This document shows positions 27,301 to 33,300 of a stretch of 64,000 nt of DNA, piece after piece. A program made the position numbers and the translations under genes. The stretch covers positions 8,618,001 through 8,682,000 of the forward strand of contig OW204012.1 of the NCBI GenBank assembly GCA_934047225.1, written 5' to 3'. The stretch's first letter is position 1; every line of letters begins with the position of its first letter. A model generated the notes under the pieces. The model searched no databases and was not told where the DNA came from. It saw only the letters and a list, made by a program, of their open reading frames with translations. Source of the stretch: Ypsolopha sequella. Lineage: Eukaryota; Arthropoda; Insecta; Lepidoptera; Ypsolophidae.

Positions 27301-30300
27301 TGCTATAAACTTTTAACAAAAAAATAGCAACCGACTTCAATAGTTACAGCAGTCATTCACTAAAAAGTTAATAATAATTCTATAAAGACCGATGGTACCG
27401 AAGCAACACTTTTGCTGATTTCTTTCTTCCTGAAACAATATGTTATCTAGAAGTCGGCGCTCTTATATTGGTTTTTATGTTGCTATATCGTAGGAAATAC
27501 GCCGACTTCTAGATAACATATTGTTTCAGGAAGAAATAAATCAGCAAAAGTGTTGCTTCGGTACCATCGGTCTTTATAGAATTATTATTAACTTTTTAGT
27601 GAATGACTGCTGTAACTATTGAAGTCGGTTGCTATTTTTTTGTTAAAAGTTTATTTTATTTCACATTTTTTAGTGTTGCTGGGTTAAATTGTGAAGTATG
27701 GGTAGTTCTTGCAAACGTGGTGTTAATATGAAACGAAGTTCAAGTGAGTATAAGTAGCTATGTTTGAGTAGCTTGCTGCTATCAGCACCCTAACACAAAC
27801 TGATTGCCGCAATCCAAAGTTATGTGCTGTCATCCGTTGAGGAGTTCTATGGTAATGAAGCCAGGATCGAAGGTCAGGTGGGTATTCTGATAATCTCCAA
27901 GTAATACCCTTGAATTAGCACCCTAACGTAGTGATTGCCGCAATCTCGAGTTATGTGCTCTGATCCGTTGAGGAGTTCTATGGTGAATATGGTGATGAAG
28001 CCAGGATCGAAGGTTAGGTGGAAGAATGTCAATTTTCAAGTAATACCTTGTAATCAGCACCCAGGTACAAAGCAATTACCTCAATTTCGAGAGGTATGCT
28101 GTCATTTTCTGAGGAGTTCCACTGCCTATCTCTGAAGACCTTCATCAAATCATGACCAAACCCAAAATGGGACCAACCTGGAAGCACACTCTTTCAAACA
28201 AAAAAAGAATTGTTCAAATCGGTTTAGAAATGACGGAGTTATGGAGTAACAACGCCACAAAAAAAAAAAAAAAAACATAAAGTCGAATTGAGAACCGCCT
28301 CCTTTTTGAAGTCGGTTAAAAACCGGCACTGTGGTTAAGGCCTACATACTGTGTACTTACAACTTGTTTTCTAAATAAAATATTTTGTATTTTTGTATAA
28401 TATAATATATTGTCGACACAATGTTACAATCTTTGTCAAGGATGTAATCTGCTTGAGAAGACGCACGCGCAACGTAATTAAACCGTAATTATACGTTGCA
28501 TAAATGGTTAATTTTATAGGTACATAGCCATATTTTACCTAGTTTTCCTTTATACAAGGTGTAACAGAAAGGTGTAGTCATCATACAAAAATCAAAAAAT
28601 ATATATATTACACCAAAAAATGTCTTAACGGGACACCTGACGCTAGAACATCAACAAAACCAGGTTTTCAAGGGTTCATTGTAAGAAACTAGGTCTCTCC
28701 TCATAGTGAAGAAAATATATTTGATTTATTGATCTTTTATCTAGGGATTCCACCTATAAACAATGTATTAAGATTTAAACTTTTGTCAAAAAAAATATGT
28801 TTCCACCCTCCTTTTTTTTGTTTTCAAACGATTATTTTTTTATAAAATAGGCAATAGAAATATGAAGGGATGTTACCTAAATCTAATACTTTTTTCCCTA
28901 CAAAATATTTCAGTATTAGCTAAAAACACACCAATTTGTTGTTTCGCTGCGTGATCACTATATAGTATTACGCGTCAAAGAAAAAGAGGCCAAAGAGCCA
29001 ACATATAATATTGCCTCTATGAAAAGCAAATAAGGTCTTTGCCATTAGACTTATTGTGCTGGACGGGTAATAAAAAAAGTTGCTAGGGTATGCCATCCTC
29101 TAAAACAATAAATAATTCTGTGCCCCCACTATAGGCATAGCCTGACCCGAGGGTGCCAGGTGCCAGTGTACATAATATTATATGGTTTATTATTAACTGC
29201 AGGTGGCAGATGAAAATTTTAAGTAAACAAAAAAAAACACTTCTATTGTTAAGTAAAACAATCACGAAACTAGAGAATCTTAAAAATCTTAGAAAAAGAA
29301 AATAAAAAATATCACTTTCTTAACACATAAATAGAAAAATTATAATTATAGAGTGGACAAAATTGTAAATTTAATGATATTAAACCTTGTAACCGACGCA
29401 AATCACTGATTCTTCATTGGTTCAGTGGTTCGCTATAAATAATGCCTTTACATATGAAACTGCCAAAATTTTCTTACAGATTCATGAGTTCATAGTTCCT
29501 GTAATTCAATAGCTACTTCCATTATTTGTTATTTGTTTAAAAATTGATTTTCAAGATATAATTACATATGAAATTGCCTTTTTCTACAGAGAATTTGAAG
29601 GAAACTAAATTTTCAGTACTAACATTTTTGCATATTTTTTAGGAATGACAAATCCAAATTATGTAATTTTTCATCTGTATGAATGAAACAACACTAAGCT
29701 AACAGCAACATAAATTGAATTTTTGAAAAGTATCAGCTGTAAAAAATCATTACGAATCTTATCATGGAAATAGATGGCATTTAGGACGGACTGTTTTTGA
29801 AGATTTAATTTTTATAATCAAACTGAAAATAAAATCAAAATTTAATACTTAGATGTAAAACCTTGAAATTAACTTTCAAACAAAAAACAAATAATGGAAA
29901 TAGCTACTGAATTACAGGAACTATCAAGTCATGAATCTGTAAGAAAATTTCGGCAATTTCATATGTAAATACCTATTATTTAATATACTTAAATGACCTT
30001 AGCTAAATTTATCTGATAACTATTTGCAGACGAAACGACACTTACCTATTTTTAATGTGATTAACAGACAAGATAACCTTGTAACAGACTCGATAACCTT
30101 GTAACAGACAGATAACCTTGTAACCGACGCAAATCACTGATTCTTGATTGGTTCAGTGAACCCACTGCAAATAATTTAGTTCTTATTGTATAGTTACCCC
30201 TTACTATTATGTATTTGTATTTCTGCTCTGAATACTATCCTAAGAGATATCGGCTCTACATAGCGTAGTGAAAAGAATAGAGCGCTTCCCTATTTTTAAA

Positions 30301-33300
30301 GTGAATAACAGACAAGATAACCTTGTAACCGACGCAAATCACCGAATCTTGATTGGTTCAGTGGTTCACTGCAAATAATTTAGTTCTTATTCTGTAGTTA
30401 GTGTTTTCGTAGCTCTGCCCTGAACACTATCCTAAGAGATATCGGCTCTACATAGCGTAGTGAAAAGAATTAAGAGCGCTCTAAATAAAAAAGTGTCACT
30501 GTGCCTTTATCGATATCGAGGGTACCTTTGATAAAACTAGATTCACAAATATCAACCTTGCTCTTCTCAAGCATGATGTCGAACCAACACTACACGGGCG
30601 GATAGGTAACATGCAAAAGCTGAGAGCTGTGCAACTAAGTATGAATGGTCTACCAGAGCTATGGCACAAAATAAATACTAACAGAAGGTTCACTCCACAT
30701 AACTAGCGCAAACAGGCGCACGCACACATAGACGCGAACTTACCACGATCTTGGACATATTCGGGCGAATGCCAATCACGAGTGCACGCGCTTTGGCGAT
30801 ACCTGTGATTATTGTTTGGAGTAACGTAAATATTTTATGGTATAAATTAGTAAAGCATATCGAAATTGTTGCGTATAATTATGGTTGTTTAAATACAACA
30901 TTAAACCGAAGGGAATTGACTTTTTAGGGTTCCGTAACCAACGGGACCCTATTACTAAGACTCCGCTGTCCATCTGTCACCAGGCTGTAATCTCATGAAC
31001 CGTGATAGTTAGACAGTTGAAATTTTCACAGATGATGTATTTCTGTTGCCGCTATAACAACAAATACTAAAAAACAGAGTAAAATAAATATTAAAGGGGG
31101 CTCCCATACAACAAACGTGATTTTTTGCCGTTTTTAAAGATAACGGTACGGAACCCTTCGTGCGCGAGTCCGACTCGCACTTGGCGGTTTTTTTTTATGG
31201 CACCCATCATTGCAGATAGGTAAGAATGAAAATGATTCTAATTTAATTTGTAATTGCTTTGTTGTTGTACAAATAACTCGAAATTATCACAGATTTATCG
31301 TAAACTATCCCTTCGCCTGCGGCTCCGCCGTCGTTCATTTAGTCTCTACACCGTTTTCTACTTGGGCTTTATTTTAATATATGTTGACCAAGTTCACTAC
31401 AATGATAATAAAAAACCGCATCAAAGTCCGTCGAGTAGTTCTCAAATTAAAACAGAACATACATACATACAGACAAACATTCTACAAAAAGGTAGTTTTG
31501 GCTTCATTACAATACTAAAAACACATGTCAATAAAATTTTTGAAAAAGTATTAGTGTGCAGAGTATGAAATTTGTATGTACTACTTTATTATTAGTACAT
31601 AGATGACAGCCCTAGGTCAAACGTAGGTAATTAAAATCAAGGTCACCCGGAGCACAAAATAACCACTTACAGAAGGTTCACACCGCATAACAAGCGAAAA
31701 CAGGCGCACGCACACATAGACGCGTACCTACGACGATCTCGGATGAAGTAGGTCGAATGCCAATACGAAATTCTGCCGAGATCATCATACGTACGCGTCT
31801 ATGCATATGTGCGTCTATTTTCGCTCCGTCGTCGAGTCGGCCTTCTGGTAGTATCAATTTTGTGCCCGGAGTAGGCTTTCTGTTAGTGGTTATTTTGTAG
31901 CTGTGGTTTCCAAAGGCTGCCCACAAGGAGGCGCCCTATCACCGCTGTCCGGAACATCGTGGTAGTCGATCTAATCCTTAGAATAAGGAATACAAAATCT
32001 AATTCAACGCCTCGACGAGAAATTGCACGATATGCTGACAACCAGTGGCAGGAAAATTACGTTTCTTATACGTAGGGCTGCCATCCGTTCGGGTTTCCCC
32101 GGATTTGTCCTAGTTTGGAGGGCGTCCGGGGGCCGTCCGGGGAGGATTTGCTAAAAGATCCGGGTAAAACCCGGACACTATATGTAGGTATCCGGGGTAA
32201 CCACAATTAATTGAAGGATAATCAATAAATAAAAACAAATCTAAGCAAATAATTCATTCGTTCGTAAACCGCATCGAAGTCAACTCCAGCGCGGCAATAT
32301 AACATATTTATTGTTTAATGAATAATTATTAATGTTGAATGAAAAATATTTAATGAATAAAATGTTAAATAAAAACTTCTTTTTTTTTAAGAATAATTGT
32401 TTTAAGCGTGTCCGGGGAAAAACCGCAATTTTACCTAAATGTCCGGGGTTTTTGAAGTTTTTGTCCTCTGTCGGCAATTTAGATGATGGCAGCCCTACTT
32501 ATACGATGCACGTGTGCTGTAGTTCATCTTGCTCACCTTGGGTTCCGCTATACATAGAAATCAATGGAAGCTTAACGTGATTTGCTCCATACAAGAAAAT
32601 ACTATTTTATTTTTAATTTCGAACCACTGTGTGTAGAGGAGAAAAAGTTCCGCATGATTTTTGAACAACAAGTTGGTTGTGACAACCCTGCATTTTTGTT
32701 TTGTTCAAAAACCGTAACATGATTTCTATGTATATGAAAAGTAATTTACCTGCCACTGTGACCTTGCGATTCTCATTGGTGGAAAATTCAAAGGCACCCT
32801 CTGTGAGCTAATGCAGGGTGCGTTCAAAAACGTTGAAAAATGGTGCGAGGATTACCAGTGTACACGAAAAAGACGGAAGTAATTCTGTTCACTGACAAAA
32901 GAACTCAAAACTACTCGATGAATAAAATAATAATTAATTGCAGTTTAAATTAAATATTCGGTTTTCAGTCCACATTAGGCATTTAAACAAAATATCAAAA
33001 TTTCAGGTCTGTAACTAATTCCATCTATTAGCTAGAGACTCGTGACATAGGAACGGACAGTCCGTTTTTCCCTTTGGATAAGAAAACATAAGATCAAAAA
33101 AAAAATCTCAAACATCGTCTTCCATAGACAGGTACGTCTCTGATCCCCCTGGATACGTGCCTGGCAATGTACCCCTAGGGGCAGGGATGAGCACGCCCCC
33201 CCCCCTCCTAGAAAACTCCAGAAAAATCTATCAAATATGTATTAAAGTTTCAACCAAGCATATATAAGTGTGATCAACATAATGAGAAAATTCCATTTTA

